Shown piece after piece: positions 27,099 through 34,499 of a stretch of DNA of 57,917 nt. Below the pieces are notes generated by a model. That model did no database searches, was not told the origin of the DNA, and was given only the letters and a program-made list of their open reading frames with translations. The stretch is taken from assembly GCA_934700345.1 (NCBI GenBank), contig CAKUXP010000021.1, forward strand, positions 1-57,917, given 5' to 3'. Origin of the DNA: an uncultured Fibrobacter sp. Lineage in GTDB: Bacteria > Fibrobacterota > Fibrobacteria > Fibrobacterales > Fibrobacteraceae. The translations under genes were made by a program, and so were the position numbers. Position 1 is the first letter of the stretch. Every line of letters begins with the position of its first letter.

Positions 27099-27506
27099 AT
27101 GTCCTCTTCCGAACTTCTCAAAGAAAGAAACGTCCGACCGTCCCTTCAGCGCATCTGCATCCTAGACTATCTGCTTGCAAAAAGGAATCACCCGACCGTA
27201 AGCACCATCTACGTCGATCTTTTGCCGCAGATTCCGACACTCTCGCGCACGACCGTTTATAATACCCTCGAAACGCTCTGCGAAAGCGGACTTGTCATTA
27301 CGCTCGACGTCGGAGACGGCAGCATCCATTATGATGCCGATATAACACCCCATGCGCATTTCAAGTGCGAAAAATGCGGAAAGATTTTCGACATTTTCCT
27401 GACCCCGGAAGATTTTAAGAAACGCGTCCCCGAAGGTTTTTCCATCGAGCGGTTGCAGCTTTACGCTTTCGGGCTTTGCGCAAAGTGCAAGAGAAATTCC
27501 CGGTGA
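27099..27506 (+). CDS. Fur/PerR-family metal-dependent regulator
   Basis: 135 residues, the PerR size. Winged helix at residues 10-75 (NHPTVSTIYVDLLPQIPTLSRTTVYNTLETLCESGL is the recognition part; key words SRTTVYNTLETL). The metal sites are visible: HPTVST, HYDAD...HAHFKCEKCG and CAKC, which supply the His/Asp set for Fe or Mn and the four-Cys zinc site. Position right after rubrerythrin, with a palindromic box at its promoter, argues for peroxide sensing through the metal-oxidation mechanism. Its 3-prime end overlaps the convergent trmO by 46 bp. Confidence 0.88.
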   Translation: MSSSELLKERNVRPSLQRICILDYLLAKRNHPTVSTIYVDLLPQIPTLSRTTVYNTLETLCESGLVITLDVGDGSIHYDADITPHAHFKCEKCGKIFDIFLTPEDFKKRVPEGFSIERLQLYAFGLCAKCKRNSR

Positions 27507-28264
27507 AGAGGCTTGTCCCCGTAGCGATCCTCGGGAGTTTCCAATTCCTGCACCGAATAGCCGCTGCGGATTCCTTTTAATAAAATTTTCCGGGCGTTTT
27601 TATCAAAGGAAAAATCGATGCGGAACGTTCGGAAGGCGAGTTCCGCGGTTCGCGAAGAAGCTTCGACACGGACACGGCGACGCGTCGTATCCAGCGGATT
27701 CACCGAAAGCTGGCACCTGGCAAAATTCAGTGCGTCAAGGCCGCTAGCGGAATCCAGCCAGGCGCTCTGCCCAATAAATTCTTCTGTCGCCGACACATCC
27801 CATCCATCCAGGCTTTGTTCATCCACCCAGCCAGCCCGAGCGTTCGGGAAAGCATCCGCCCCCGGAATATAAGGTTTAATGTCCAAAATCGGCGTTCCGT
27901 TCAGCAAGTCCGAATCTTCGACATTTAGCGCAAGCCTTTCCGCGGAAACGAGCTTCACGCAGGAAAGCCCGATCGGATTGGGACGATACGGTCCGCGGGA
28001 CGCAAAAATCCCGACCCGTTCATGATCACGCGGCGGAACGGGAGGCCGCGTTGTCGCCCGCCAGCCTTTGTTTTGATGGAATAAAAAAATAAGCCAAAGC
28101 CTTTCAAAACCGGAAATGTCGCGCAGCGCATTTTCAAATCCACGATGCGGAAACAGCTCGATTTTTCCCGAACGCCCACCGTCAAAAATTCCCTGGCGCG
28201 GTACCTCGTATTTGTAAGACGCCTTGGAAAAAAAAGTTCCGATCGGTTCCAGGGAAATGGGCAT
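27461..28264 (-). CDS. trmO: tRNA (t6A37) N6-methyltransferase, TsaA family
   Basis: SAM-dependent methylation of the t6A base next to the anticodon. The family signature is FASRGPYRPNPIGLS near residues 90-104, with GTPILDIKPYIPGADAF near 128-144 and the N-terminal LEPIGTFFS. At 267 residues it is slightly longer than the 235-residue E. coli form because of its C-terminal part. It shares a 46-bp convergent overlap with the PerR-like gene, so antisense effects are possible. The start has no strong ribosome site but GGAA lies nearby. Confidence 0.9.
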   Translation of the reverse strand: MPISLEPIGTFFSKASYKYEVPRQGIFDGGRSGKIELFPHRGFENALRDISGFERLWLIFLFHQNKGWRATTRPPVPPRDHERVGIFASRGPYRPNPIGLSCVKLVSAERLALNVEDSDLLNGTPILDIKPYIPGADAFPNARAGWVDEQSLDGWDVSATEEFIGQSAWLDSASGLDALNFARCQLSVNPLDTTRRRVRVEASSRTAELAFRTFRIDFSFDKNARKILLKGIRSGYSVQELETPEDRYGDKPLHREFLLHFAQSPKA

Positions 28265-28313
28265 AAGAAATTCTCCGTCAAAAATAAGTATTTTTTTTCA
28301 TCGGAGATTTTTT

Positions 28314-28709
28314 ATGAAGTCCGCTTTTACGTTTCTAAAAAAAGCCGTCGTTTTTTACGTGGCGACCATCGAAGGCGACCAACCAAAGCTTCGCCCGTTC
28401 GGCATCATCGCGAATTTTAAGGATCGCCTATACATCTGTACCAAGGACGACAAGGATTGCTTCCGAGAGATGGAGAAAAATCCGAAAATCGAAATAGCGG
28501 CGATGTTCGGCGAGGACTGGATCCGTGTCACCGGAAAAGTCGTCCGGGACTTTGACCAAAAAGCCAAGGAAGCCGTACTCGAACAAAATCCCCATGCACA
28601 AGCGATCTATTCCGCAAGCGATCCGCATTTCGCCGTCCTCTACTTCCAAAAGGCGCATGCAGACATCTACCGTTCCACCGGAAAGATCGAAACGCTTCCC
28701 CTGGTATAA
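28314..28709 (+). CDS. Pyridoxamine 5-phosphate oxidase-like FMN protein
   Basis: 131 residues with the split-barrel FMN-binding fold of the PNPOx superfamily: YVATIEGDQPKLRPFGIIA (residues 12-30), LYICTKDDKDCFREMEKNPKIEIA and WIRVTGKVVRD. Small members of this kind bind F420 or FMN and reduce varied substrates; the natural substrate is not predictable. Start MKSAFTFLKK is behind GGAGA. It is transcribed divergently from trmO (49 bp). Confidence 0.85.
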   Translation: MKSAFTFLKKAVVFYVATIEGDQPKLRPFGIIANFKDRLYICTKDDKDCFREMEKNPKIEIAAMFGEDWIRVTGKVVRDFDQKAKEAVLEQNPHAQAIYSASDPHFAVLYFQKAHADIYRSTGKIETLPLV

Positions 28710-28722
28710 ATTCGGACAACCG

Positions 28723-29535
28723 CTATTCGTCCTTGCAGCGGATAGCGGCTCCGGTCGCGTAGCCTTGGATAAACGAAGGGTTTTGAACCGTCCGACGCAA
28801 GAGCTGCTCGAAAGTAAAGTGCGATTTGAGTTCCCGCACGATGCAGCGGCAGACAGGCTTTGACGCAACCGTTTCGCACGAATCCATCAGGAAATTTTCC
28901 ATTTCCGCCGTAAAGGTTTTCGGCATACACGGCAAAAACATTTCGAGGGCGAGCGAATCGTCTAGCGTTCCGTCATCCATCAAGCCCAAAAGTTTTCCGA
29001 CATTCCCATCCGAAACGAGCTTTTCGTAAGCGCAGCGGCAACTTTCCTGCGCCTGGGCGTTTCCAAAATAGCTCCGGAATTCCACCGTGCATTCCGCGAG
29101 AAAGACGTTTCTGTATTCGGGAGATTCGAGAAGTGCACTCACCATTCCCGCGGCAAAAGCGGAATCAAGTCCAAGGGCTTCGAGAGCAGCGAGTTCCTCC
29201 GCCGAAAGCGAAGATGAATTTTCAGAAGTCTCTTCGCTCACGGCAAGCGCGCCGAGTGACTTTCCCGACTTCACCAGCGCATCGCATTCCTTCGAAGCGT
29301 TCTTCACAAATTCCGCGTAGCCCAAATCCGAGTGACCGCGGCGCAGCTTCAATTCAATCGCATCGATTTGCTTCTGGGAATATTTTCTTTCGACTTTTCC
29401 AAAGACGCACTCGCAAAATTTCGAAGAAGATCCTCCGTCTTCGCAGCTGGAAATAAAGTTTATGCGGACATTTTCGGAAAGCGAGCCAAAAGAAAACGCA
29501 ACGCAAGACAAGAGAAGCAGGCAGATTTTCTCCAT
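28723..29535 (-). CDS. Cys-rich exported protein, unknown
   Basis: Signal peptide MEKICLLLLSCVAFSFG. The mature part holds at least ten cysteines arranged as two similar units (SCEDGGSSSKFCECVFGKVE near residue 30; SCETVASKPVCRCIVREL near 217) plus a middle one (AQESCRCAYEKLV near 160). Each unit reads C...CxCxxxxL/V, so the protein is three repeats of one disulphide-stabilised module. Located 10 bp downstream of the P-loop ATPase gene. No family name recognised. Confidence 0.7.
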   Translation of the reverse strand: MEKICLLLLSCVAFSFGSLSENVRINFISSCEDGGSSSKFCECVFGKVERKYSQKQIDAIELKLRRGHSDLGYAEFVKNASKECDALVKSGKSLGALAVSEETSENSSSLSAEELAALEALGLDSAFAAGMVSALLESPEYRNVFLAECTVEFRSYFGNAQAQESCRCAYEKLVSDGNVGKLLGLMDDGTLDDSLALEMFLPCMPKTFTAEMENFLMDSCETVASKPVCRCIVRELKSHFTFEQLLRRTVQNPSFIQGYATGAAIRCKDE

Positions 29536-29545
29536 TTTCAAGTCT

Positions 29546-31261
29546 CTACTTTTCGGGTTTCGGCGGGTTTTCAAACCGCAAGAGCGCCATTGCGATTTCC
29601 GCTTCACGGGGAAGCTCGGAATCCTTGGAGAATCCTTGCGGCAAGCGGCGGAAGCCGACATTCCGGATTTGGGAGTAAAGCCCGTGAATCGCTTCGCCTG
29701 CCGGAACGTTTTCCGCATTTTGCAAAAGGTTCAAGAGGAAAAGTCCGAGACCGCTGAGCGTAGCCGTCCGCGCCGACGGGAACAGCGCCCGCAAATCCGC
29801 ATGGATAAAGCCTATCGAGAGATCCGTTCCGCGGAGACGAACCTTCACCTGGCGTTCCATCGGTCCGCGCGGTTTCAGCCCGGGCGTCAAGTCGCCGGCA
29901 AGTTCCAAAAGGCTGCGGCATTTAAAGTCCCCAAATTTCGGGAGATTTTCAAGCGCAGGCTGGGCGGGATTTTCGGCGGCAATCCGGCGAGCCTTTTCCG
30001 AGACATTCACCGGCAAATAATTCTTCATCACGAGTACCGCATCCGCGACATGCAGATAATCCCCGCAGGCGCCCACGACAATCACCATGCTTATGCCGAG
30101 CGACTTCAGTTCCGAAGCTCTATCCGAGAGCGGAATCAAAGGCTCGTCCTTTTCCCCGACCAGTTCCCGCATCCGGGAATCCCGAATCAGGAAGTTCACC
30201 GCCGAAGCGTCTTCATCGATGAAAAGCGTCCTCGCGCCAAATTCGAGCGCCTCGACAAGATTCGCCGCCTCGCTGGTCGAACCCGAAGCCGAGCGCGTCC
30301 GGAACGATTTCGTCGAAACGCCAAACGGCAACTCCCGCACAAAAGGCTCGATGCGCGTCCCCTTTACAATGCGACCCGGTTCCGCGGCAATCCGCACCGC
30401 CGACGGATCCGCGACAATCCACTCCCGGCCATCCCCTGCCACATGGGGCACGACAGATTTTTCAAGCGCCGAGAGGAGCGTCGATTTTCCGTGATACGCT
30501 CCACCCGCTATCACCGTAATCCCACGGGGAATCGCCATGCCCGAAATTTTTTTGCCAAAGACTTCGACGGTCTGCAAAAGTTCCCTCGGGGATTCAAACG
30601 GAAGTGCGTCTTTCTTGGGAAGATCGCTCGAACCGGACTCCCGCGGAAGAATCGAACCGTTCGGAACAAAGGCGACCCAGCCTTTTTCCGTCAAGATTTT
30701 CAAAAGTTCTTCGCGGACTTCCAGGGATTCGATATGGCGTTCCGCCTCGGAGCGTTCCGCTTCCCGGCTCAGATAAAGGGACATCAGCAGGTCGGGAATC
30801 GTCGAGGTCAAAAGCTCGCTTGCGGATTCCACATCGATCCGGCGCTTTTCCCCGGGAAGTTCCACCGAAAGAATCGCTTCGACGACAGCCGAGCCTCCAT
30901 TTTCAGACGGACCGCCGACCCAGAGCGTGTTCCGCACAAGAATTTCCTCGCCCGGGACGCAAGCCTTCACCGGAAAGGATTCCTCTTCGGAGCGGGCTTC
31001 GATTTCCGCGCAGAGCTTCCGCAAGAGAAAATCCGCAAGTGCCAAGCGTTTCAAGGGAAAGTTTCCCCACTCCGCCGGGATTCCGAGCCGTTCTAGCGGG
31101 GCCCTGAACCTGAGCCGCGACGCAGGCGCAAACGGATCGCCCTGGACATGGACAAATTCCAGTTCAAAATCCCCGAAATTCCAGGTTCTACCGCACAGGC
31201 TTTTATACAGTCCGTAGTTTTTGCCGGTAAATGTTCGCAATTTTTGATAAAGATCTTTCAT
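29546..31261 (-). CDS. P-loop ATPase of the ABC-like PF09818 type
   Basis: Cytoplasmic protein with RGITVIAGGAYHGKSTLLSALE near residue 245 (Walker A GGAYHGKST) and ARTLFIDEDASAVNFLIRD near 335 (Walker B). The sequence RGITVIAGGGYHGKSTLL is the hallmark of this family of unknown function, present across many bacterial phyla. N-terminal 220 residues are an all-alpha/beta lead domain; the C-terminal 200 carry GLGLFLLNLLQNAENV. I chose ATG of MKDLYQK over an upstream TTG. Length 571 residues is typical. Confidence 0.88.
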   Translation of the reverse strand: MKDLYQKLRTFTGKNYGLYKSLCGRTWNFGDFELEFVHVQGDPFAPASRLRFRAPLERLGIPAEWGNFPLKRLALADFLLRKLCAEIEARSEEESFPVKACVPGEEILVRNTLWVGGPSENGGSAVVEAILSVELPGEKRRIDVESASELLTSTIPDLLMSLYLSREAERSEAERHIESLEVREELLKILTEKGWVAFVPNGSILPRESGSSDLPKKDALPFESPRELLQTVEVFGKKISGMAIPRGITVIAGGAYHGKSTLLSALEKSVVPHVAGDGREWIVADPSAVRIAAEPGRIVKGTRIEPFVRELPFGVSTKSFRTRSASGSTSEAANLVEALEFGARTLFIDEDASAVNFLIRDSRMRELVGEKDEPLIPLSDRASELKSLGISMVIVVGACGDYLHVADAVLVMKNYLPVNVSEKARRIAAENPAQPALENLPKFGDFKCRSLLELAGDLTPGLKPRGPMERQVKVRLRGTDLSIGFIHADLRALFPSARTATLSGLGLFLLNLLQNAENVPAGEAIHGLYSQIRNVGFRRLPQGFSKDSELPREAEIAMALLRFENPPKPEK

Positions 31262-31362
31262 TTCTTCCAAAAATTACAATTTATGGGAATATTTTTCTTT
31301 TGATGCGTCCACCGGGCGTCGTTTTCTTTATATCTTAATATTCGATTGAAAAGGAGTTTCCG

Positions 31363-31905
31363 ATGAAATTTTTCTCGAAATTTTTAACGCTCAGCGCTAT
31401 CACGATTTCATTTTCCGCGGTAGCCGCCATGGCCGAAGAGCCTCCCCCGCGCGACCAGCCGGCAAACGTGACGATTCTCACCGAGCCGCCCAACAGCGAA
31501 GTCTATCTCGGAGGCGAGCTTCTAGGCAAGAGCCCGATCGAAAACCGTTCGGTCAAGTCCGGACGCCAGACGTTAATCGTCGTCGATCAGGGCTACGAAC
31601 TGGTGAACCAGCGCGTGAACATCTGGCCGGGAAACGACAAGCGCAATTCGTTCAATTTTGGCACGGTCATTCCGAAGGGCAATATCGAAGTGACGACGCT
31701 TCCAGGCAAGTGCATCATCTATGTCGATGGCGATAACGCGGACAAGACGGACGGAGCCCCGCTGACGGTCCACAACCTAGACGCAGGCGACCACATGATC
31801 CGCGCCGAATGCAACAACGGGCGCGCCGCCGAAAAGCTTGTCAAGGTCGAAGGAGAAAAGACGGTCCAGGTAACGATCGACGCGCGCAAGGGCAAGAGAT
31901 ATTAA
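31363..31905 (+). CDS. Exported PEGA-domain protein
   Basis: Signal peptide (MKFFSKFLTLSAITISFSAVAAMA) then PEGA repeat-like beta domains: EPPNSEVYLGGELLGKSP (residues 47-64) and LPGKCIIYVDGDNADKTDG near 121-139. PEGA domains are about 70-residue beta sandwiches in surface or periplasmic proteins. Two units are present. Strong GGAG ribosome site, A-rich promoter region with TTTTCTTTATATC upstream. Probably single-gene unit ended by the hairpin at 31926. Confidence 0.85.
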   Translation: MKFFSKFLTLSAITISFSAVAAMAEEPPPRDQPANVTILTEPPNSEVYLGGELLGKSPIENRSVKSGRQTLIVVDQGYELVNQRVNIWPGNDKRNSFNFGTVIPKGNIEVTTLPGKCIIYVDGDNADKTDGAPLTVHNLDAGDHMIRAECNNGRAAEKLVKVEGEKTVQVTIDARKGKRY

Positions 31906-31925
31906 CCGAAAACTTTCCCAAACGA

Positions 31926-31957
31926 AAAAGTTCCGCCCGGTGCGGGACTTTCTTTTT
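31926..31957 (+). terminator. Rho-independent terminator of the PEGA gene
   Basis: AAAGTTCCGC-CCGGT-GCGGGACTTT forms a 10-bp stem followed by a long T run. Confidence 0.85.
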
Positions 31958-31980
31958 TTGATTTTTTTTACGGACATTTA

Positions 31981-32008
31981 AAACGAAAAGACGGATGAAA
32001 GTCATCCG
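31981..32008 (-). terminator. Terminator downstream of tRNA-Cys
   Basis: On the minus strand CGGATGA-CTT-TCATCCG (31992-32008) is a perfect 7-bp stem followed by TCTTTTCGTTT, about ten bases after the tRNA 3-prime end. Confidence 0.75.
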
Positions 32009-32018
32009 CCTTTTTCGA

Positions 32019-32090
32019 GGCAACGCTCAGACTCGAACTGAGGAATGGGGCTTTTGCAGAGCCGTCCCTTACCAACTTGGGTACGTCGCC
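32019..32090 (-). tRNA. tRNA-Cys (GCA)
   Basis: 72 nt fold as a full cloverleaf. The acceptor arm pairs GGCGACG with CGTTGCC (one G-U). The anticodon arm is GGCT-CTGCAAA-AGCC, which reads anticodon GCA. The T arm is CTCAG-TTCGAGT-CTGAG. CCA is not encoded. It is divergent from the DUF374 gene, whose start lies 44 bp to the right. Confidence 0.95.
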
Positions 32091-32133
32091 AGATAGCCCA
32101 ATAATAGGAATTATTTTTTTATTTTCCAAGGTG

Positions 32134-32679
32134 ATGGTCGGCAAACTTTCCATAAAAAAGCGTTTTTTTTGCAAAATCCTGGAATTTTGGATGAAAAGTC
32201 TGCAGATTTCATGGGAAAAAGACGAAAAGCTCCGCGAACCGGGCCTTTTGGCGCTCTGGCACAGGGATCTTTTCGCAGCGACCGCGGCCTTTCAAAAAAA
32301 AGGAATCGTCGCCTTCATCTCCCCGAGCGGTGACGGGGAAATCCTTGCGAAAATCGCATCGGACCTAGGGTACAGGACCGTCCGCGGATCAAGTTCCGAA
32401 CAGGCGTTCCGCATTCGGGAAGTTCTCCGGAAACTTCGGGCGGGAAACCTCTGTGCCATGGCGATCGACGGTCCCAAAGGCCCCGCCGGAATCGAAAAGC
32501 CCGGAACCCGATGGCTCGCGGAACGCTCCGGATGCCCCTGTTTTTCGCTCGAAATCCGCTACGGGGCGCACCTTTCCCTAAAAAGCTGGGACAAGGCAAG
32601 AATTCCGTTTCCCTTTTCCAAAGTCATCGTGCAGATCCGCAAAATGTCATCTTTGACAAATCCATTAAGCTATTTTTGA
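32134..32679 (+). CDS. Lysophospholipid acyltransferase-like protein (DUF374), C-terminus short
   Basis: Resembles the DUF374/LPLAT group: LLALWHRDLFAATAAF near residue 33, SPSGDGEILAKIASDLGY near 57 and AIDGPKGPAGIEKPG near 105 (the DGP motif). Members acylate lipid precursors such as those of lipid A, at the inner membrane. I chose the ATG after AAGGTG. The family normally continues about 30 residues beyond the KVIVQIRKM point with a GxP motif; here it stops after TNPLSYF, so the C-terminus may be truncated. Confidence 0.8.
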   Translation: MVGKLSIKKRFFCKILEFWMKSLQISWEKDEKLREPGLLALWHRDLFAATAAFQKKGIVAFISPSGDGEILAKIASDLGYRTVRGSSSEQAFRIREVLRKLRAGNLCAMAIDGPKGPAGIEKPGTRWLAERSGCPCFSLEIRYGAHLSLKSWDKARIPFPFSKVIVQIRKMSSLTNPLSYF

Positions 32680-32707
32680 TTTTCGGCATTTCATTCTGGA
32701 GAATCTC

Positions 32708-33358
32708 GTGCTCTATTCAACCTTTGTCGCCTTTGACCTGGAAACCACCGGACTATTTCAAAACAAGGATGAAATCGTCGAAATCGGAGCCGTCAAGTTT
32801 ACGGTCTATGACGATGGCGGCATCATTCGCCCCAAGGAAATCGCCACGTTCCAGACGCTGGTCAAGCCGCCGATGATGATCCCGGACGAAGCCACCCGAA
32901 TCAACCACATCACGAATGCAATGGTCGAGAACGCTCCGCCGATAAACGACGTTTTGCGGAAGTTCACCGTTTTTTGCGGGCAATCCGCAATTCTCGTCGC
33001 CCACAACGCAGACTTTGACTCGGGATTCTTGCATGTCGCCTACACCAAGCACCCCCAGCTTCTCCCGGGGAACCCGATTGTCGATAGCCTGCGCATCGCG
33101 AAATCCATTCTGCCGGAACTCAAAAGCCACAAGCTCGGAGACCTCGCCCACATGTTCCAGCGCATCAAGGGGCAGATCCGCCTATCCATCAACAACGATG
33201 AAATGCATCGCGCCGTCTATGACTGCGAAATGCTGATGGAAGTTTTCGTGGCCCTGCTTCGGCGCAGAATCCGCAAGGAGGACTGGGATATTTCCCGAAT
33301 TCTCCCGGCTATCCAAAAGAACGGTTCCGTTCCAGCCTACCTGACCAAGATGAAATGA
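32708..33358 (+). CDS. DnaQ-type 3-5 exonuclease (DEDDh)
   Basis: All DEDDh motifs are visible: FDLETTG (residues 9-15), LVAHNADFDSGF near 97-108, and HRAVYDCEM near 165-173. This is the fold of the DNA polymerase III epsilon subunit, but the sequence lacks the epsilon C-terminal clamp motif in clear form, so it may be a stand-alone exonuclease. Starts at GTG (GTGCTCTATTC) 29 bp after the acyltransferase gene. Confidence 0.88.
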   Translation: MLYSTFVAFDLETTGLFQNKDEIVEIGAVKFTVYDDGGIIRPKEIATFQTLVKPPMMIPDEATRINHITNAMVENAPPINDVLRKFTVFCGQSAILVAHNADFDSGFLHVAYTKHPQLLPGNPIVDSLRIAKSILPELKSHKLGDLAHMFQRIKGQIRLSINNDEMHRAVYDCEMLMEVFVALLRRRIRKEDWDISRILPAIQKNGSVPAYLTKMK

Positions 33359-33529
33359 TTTGATGACTTAGAACCGCGGACGTCGAATCCTGTTTCCTGA
33401 TTTCTCACAACTATCAGCCAATCCCAATCCAAAAAAAAATTTCACGGCATCCCTTTCCGGCTACGACACACCGGAAAAAACGTAAAGGCTTTTTCAACGG
33501 ATGCGGAAATCCACGAAATTCTCGACAAC

Positions 33530-34434
33530 ATGACCGAACGGGAAATCCCCCAAAAAACACAGCTCGTCGCCCCAAAAGAACGCGCCTTGGTCTCAATCGT
33601 ATCGCTCACCGTCCAACAGTCGGAAACGCTTCTCGCCGAGCAGATTTACAAAGCGCTCGACAGCAAGGTCCTTTCCGCGGAAGAAATCCTCGAAGCGATA
33701 TACCAATGCGCGCCTTACAGCGGGCTTTCCCGCGCCGCAGACGCAGCAGAAGTGGCAAGCGCCGTTTTCAAGCGCAAGGGAATCTCCGTCCAGGCAAACC
33801 GACAAACGACCGATGGGACTTCCGAGGACCGCTTCGAAAAAGGCGTCAACGCCCAGATTTCCCTCTTCGGGGAAAAGTTCGAGTCGATAAAAACATCCGG
33901 CAAGGATCACGTTCCGATCGCCAACTACTTTCTCTCCACGAACTGTTTCGGCGATTACTACATGCGCAAAGGCCTCGACCTGAACACCCGGGAACTTCTC
34001 ACGATGGCGATTCTCGTAAATCTCGGAACGGAACCGCATCTCAAAGCGCATATCGGAGCGAACCTCGCCCAAGGCCGCACACGGGAATATCTCGAACAGA
34101 TTATCTACGTCTGCCTTCCGTTCTGCGGATATCCCCGGATGCTAAACGCCCAGACCTATCTGAAAGAAGTCGCCGAAGCAATCCAAAAAGCTCCAGGCAA
34201 AGGACTCGAAAGTCTTGCCACGTCCGAAAAGATTTTCCCGCGCGGCGAAAAGAATCCTTTCGGAAAGTTTTTCAAGGGGCAATCTTACCTCAAGCGCTTG
34301 AACCAAAAAGATATTTTCGCCGCAAATGTCACGTTTGAACCGGGATGCCGCAACAACTGGCACATCCACCACGACGGCGGGCAGGCGACGAATGGCTCGA
34401 AGAAGTTTCGGACGAAGCCTACGACAAGCTCTAA
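33530..34434 (+). pseudogene. Carboxymuconolactone decarboxylase with C-terminal cupin, cupin core deleted
   Basis: Residues 20-90 and 120-225 are two alpha-helical CMD-like domains (ALVSIVSL..., LLTMAILVNLGTEPHLKAHIGANL with a YVCLPFCGYPRMLNAQ active-site-like CxxxCxxP). A cupin then begins: ANVTFEPGCRNNWHIHHDGGQ. At 34384 the sequence jumps to the DNA of the expected cupin end, GDEWLEEVSDEAYDKL, in another frame. About 150-180 nt of the cupin core appear deleted. The frame is also open 43 codons upstream (to 33401) without a start, so its true beginning is uncertain. Confidence 0.7.
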
Positions 34435-34461
34435 AAATTTTCAAAAAAGATTTTGGAAACG

Positions 34462-34486
34462 GACCGATTCAGTCGGCCCGTTTTTG
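34462..34486 (+). terminator. Terminator after the broken decarboxylase-cupin gene
   Basis: A GACCGA-TTCAG-TCGGCC stem-loop followed by a T5 run, 28 bp after the stop of the cupin remnant. Confidence 0.7.
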
Positions 34487-34499
34487 TATTTTTGGAGCG

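Noticed and set aside
29462..31096. A 544-codon plus-strand frame opposite the P-loop ATPase
   Set aside because: It is Arg/Phe-rich, has no motif, and mirrors a gene with clear Walker motifs.
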